From Roseovarius autotrophicus (GTDB taxonomy: Bacteria; Pseudomonadota; Alphaproteobacteria; Rhodobacterales; Rhodobacteraceae), in the NCBI RefSeq assembly GCF_018069895.1, contig NZ_JAGQDH010000005.1, positions 161,259 through 225,258 of the forward strand: a stretch of 64,000 nucleotides of DNA. Direction: 5' to 3'. A model generated the notes under the pieces. The model was not told the origin of the DNA, searched no databases, and saw only the letters and a list, made by a program, of their open reading frames with translations. Every line of letters starts with the position of its first letter. The first letter of the stretch is position 1. The position numbers were made by a program, and so were the translations under genes. Positions 62,871 through 64,000 of this stretch are shown one piece after another.

Positions 62871-63462
62871 CAAACTTCATGGTTCGGAATGTTAGCGAAA
62901 TACGTCGAGAACGGAGATACCTCCGCCCCTCAAACACATCCGTTTTCCGTCCAGGAATGGCATGGGTCCAAAAGTGGCGAGCATCTGCGCTCAGAACCAG
63001 CAGACTCGCAGGTTGGAGATGTAGCTCCATTTGCTGAGAATGGGCTTGGAAGGAAAACCGCATCACACAGGCCGAGAGAAGGCTCAGAGAGGCGATTGTC
63101 TCACCAAAGCAGGGTTGGCAGTCGATATGGGCAGAGATGCCCTGTCCGGGCTGATATTCGTTCACAATGACTTGGTCTGGAACAGCCTGAAAATGGCCAT
63201 CAGCGGTTAAACGTTCCGCCAGCTCATGAAACAGCTCAGGCAGAGGACCGAGATAATCTTCCCGCCGGGCCTGCCGCGCTTTGTAGTCGTAGCGATAGCC
63301 GTAGTGCTGGACCCGCCGCTTCAGATCGGTGCGCCAGGGGGCCGCGTCGATCTCTTGGACGAGCCTGTCGGCTTCATCCTTAGGGATGTAGTTTTCCAGA
63401 TAGGTCAGCCCGTCCGGCCATTCAGCTGGAAAAAACGAAAGTTGCGAAGGCGGTGTGGCCAT
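62860..63462 (-). CDS. alkB: AlkB-family 2OG-Fe(II) dioxygenase
   Basis: A 200-residue dioxygenase. Iron ligands H112-x-D114 (AHIDCQPCFG) and H167 (FWTHAIPGRK) with arginines for 2-oxoglutarate and substrate in RRYLRSRRISLTFR (residues 180-193). The preceding loop VIVNEYQPGQGIS is the nucleotide-recognition region of AlkB/ALKBH proteins. AlkB enzymes oxidatively demethylate N1-methyladenine, N3-methylcytosine and related lesions in DNA or RNA. ATG 63462 overlaps the 3' end of the DUF2431 gene by 41 bases, so the two are co-transcribed. The stop TAA lies at the edge of the IS1380 remnant; the protein itself is complete. Confidence 0.9.
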   Translation of the reverse strand: MATPPSQLSFFPAEWPDGLTYLENYIPKDEADRLVQEIDAAPWRTDLKRRVQHYGYRYDYKARQARREDYLGPLPELFHELAERLTADGHFQAVPDQVIVNEYQPGQGISAHIDCQPCFGETIASLSLLSACVMRFSFQAHSQQMELHLQPASLLVLSADARHFWTHAIPGRKTDVFEGRRYLRSRRISLTFRTMKFENS

Positions 63463-63873
63463 CGGCGGCAGACTCCTCGTTAGCCGTGTTCTGGTGGGTA
63501 TATCCAGGGTAATCTGTGGGGTCGAAAGTGTAGATCGCGGGAGCTGCAAAACCGGCCTTCCGAGCCGCCTCATCCATTTTGAACGCGCCCTCGTAGAACG
63601 GGCTGTCCACGGTCGAGATGACAACCAGACCGTCCGGCTTCAGATGGTTCCGAGCATTCTTGAGAAACCTTGTCACCAGGACATGGTTTGGATTTTGTCC
63701 GTAGCGTGGATCACGGGAAGCCACGTTTGGAAACTGGAAGATGATCGTTCGGAACTGGCGTTTCCCGATACTGTCAGCCAACCGCGTGGCATCCACGCCA
63801 GTTTTGACGCTGCATCCTAGGTTCAAAAGCTTTTTGGCATTTTCATAGGCGGTGTCCGTCAGCTCCTCCTCGG
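63422..63873 (-). pseudogene. BMT5-like (DUF2431) methyltransferase, 5' truncated
   Basis: About 150 residues matching the C-terminal two-thirds of DUF2431/BMT5-like Rossmann methyltransferases: TEEELTDTAYENAKKLLNLG, GVDATRLAD, IIFQFPNVAS, LVTRFLKNARNHLKPDGLVV and FDPTDYPGYTHQNT. The N-terminal glycine-rich SAM loop (GEGNFSF-type) that should precede this is absent; in its place the frame reads into an IS-like terminus from about 63874. In yeast the family member Bmt5 makes N3-methyluridine in 25S rRNA. The truncated product is probably inactive, but an intact copy would pair with the AlkB protein downstream. Confidence 0.8.
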
Positions 63874-64000
63874 TGTCAACGCCGGAGTAAAATTGGGCCA
63901 CGGGGCGGCGCAAAACTAGGCCACCTGGGGTTTCTGCGGGGCGCGCGTGGCGGGCGGCGGCCAGTCAGCCGCGCTCTCCATGTAGCTGGCGGGTGACTGG
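63874..64000 (-). mobile_element. IS21-like insertion-sequence terminus, cut by window edge
   Basis: From TGTCAACGCC at 63874 the sequence no longer fits the DUF2431 gene. Two related 13-mers, AAAATTGGGCCAC (63889-63901) and AAAACTAGGCCAC (63912-63924), repeat with a 23-bp period, the kind of terminal multiple repeats found in IS21-family elements. A minus-strand coding tail ends just inside (TAG 63918-63916). Family assignment is tentative. Confidence 0.45.
63916..63999 (-). CDS. 3' end of an ORF entering from the window edge, perhaps a transposition protein
   Basis: The minus strand is open from the window edge to TAG at 63918-63916, giving 27 codons ending ATRAPQKPQVA, proline- and alanine-rich. 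If the surrounding terminus is IS21-like, this could be the C-terminus of an IstA- or IstB-type protein; too little is visible to say. Confidence 0.35.
   Translation of the reverse strand, partial: QSPASYMESAADWPPPATRAPQKPQVA

Overview
This is a GC-rich (roughly 63-66 %) chromosomal window from an alphaproteobacterium, very probably a marine Rhodobacterales/Roseobacter-group member. The evidence is the gene order rpsT-dnaA-dnaN-recF-(lysE)-gyrB, an infA-maf-RNase E/G-yacG-tRNA-Phe block, two complete TRAP transporters, a NavBac-type sodium channel, a DUF5928 glycosyltransferase, and short intergenic hairpin repeats of a kind common in Roseobacters. Genes are dense, many start codons overlap the preceding stop as ATGA, and most intergenic gaps are under 250 bp.

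Layout. 1-5 kb: a partial EamA permease, then pyrB, three small membrane or hypothetical genes, a dihydroorotase homologue lacking its metal ligands, and plsY. 5-10 kb: a minus-strand unit of an AceE-like thiamine-diphosphate enzyme, a class II aldolase and a SAF-domain oxidoreductase, divergent from an Lrp regulator; its pathway is not recognised. 10-16 kb: YjbH/YjbF-like proteins with a Wza-like exporter, then a soluble sugar dehydrogenase with a di-heme cytochrome c. 16.7-20.3 kb: a sulfur unit (split YeeE/YedE, persulfide-dioxygenase-like hydrolase, SulP transporter) behind a candidate SqrR/BigR-type operator. 20.3-23.6 kb: tungstate ABC genes and a helix-turn-helix/binding-protein regulator. 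23.6-28 kb: a CoA-transferase, LysR regulator, acyl-CoA dehydrogenase and MaoC-like hydratase. 28-30 kb: ArsR, a CSCG-motif permease and a transglutaminase-fold protein.

30.2-35.9 kb: TRAP transporter 1, a MarR-like regulator, an SBF-like permease and an MFS carrier. 36-41 kb: pheS, a NavBac channel, a HIT protein, a branching glycosyltransferase and a sulfotransferase. 41-48.7 kb: the replication block. 48.8-52.4 kb: TRAP transporter 2 overlapping an isocitrate-lyase/PEP-mutase-family lyase. 52.4-59.1 kb: small secreted proteins, a membrane-anchored winged-helix protein, a 2OG-Fe(II) oxygenase, an FkbM methyltransferase, an acyl-CoA synthetase and a degenerate M48-like membrane protein. 59.2-62.3 kb: a nitrilase-family hydrolase and the infA-to-tRNA-Phe block.

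The last 1.7 kb after tRNA-Phe is accessory DNA. A truncated IS1380-type transposase and an IS21-like terminus flank an AlkB-family dioxygenase and a 5'-truncated BMT5-like (DUF2431) methyltransferase. The best candidates for undescribed biology are the AlkB/DUF2431 pair, the Lrp/AceE-like/aldolase/SAF unit, the ArsR/permease/transglutaminase unit, and the membrane winged-helix protein. All functions are inferred from reading the sequence; no database search was possible.
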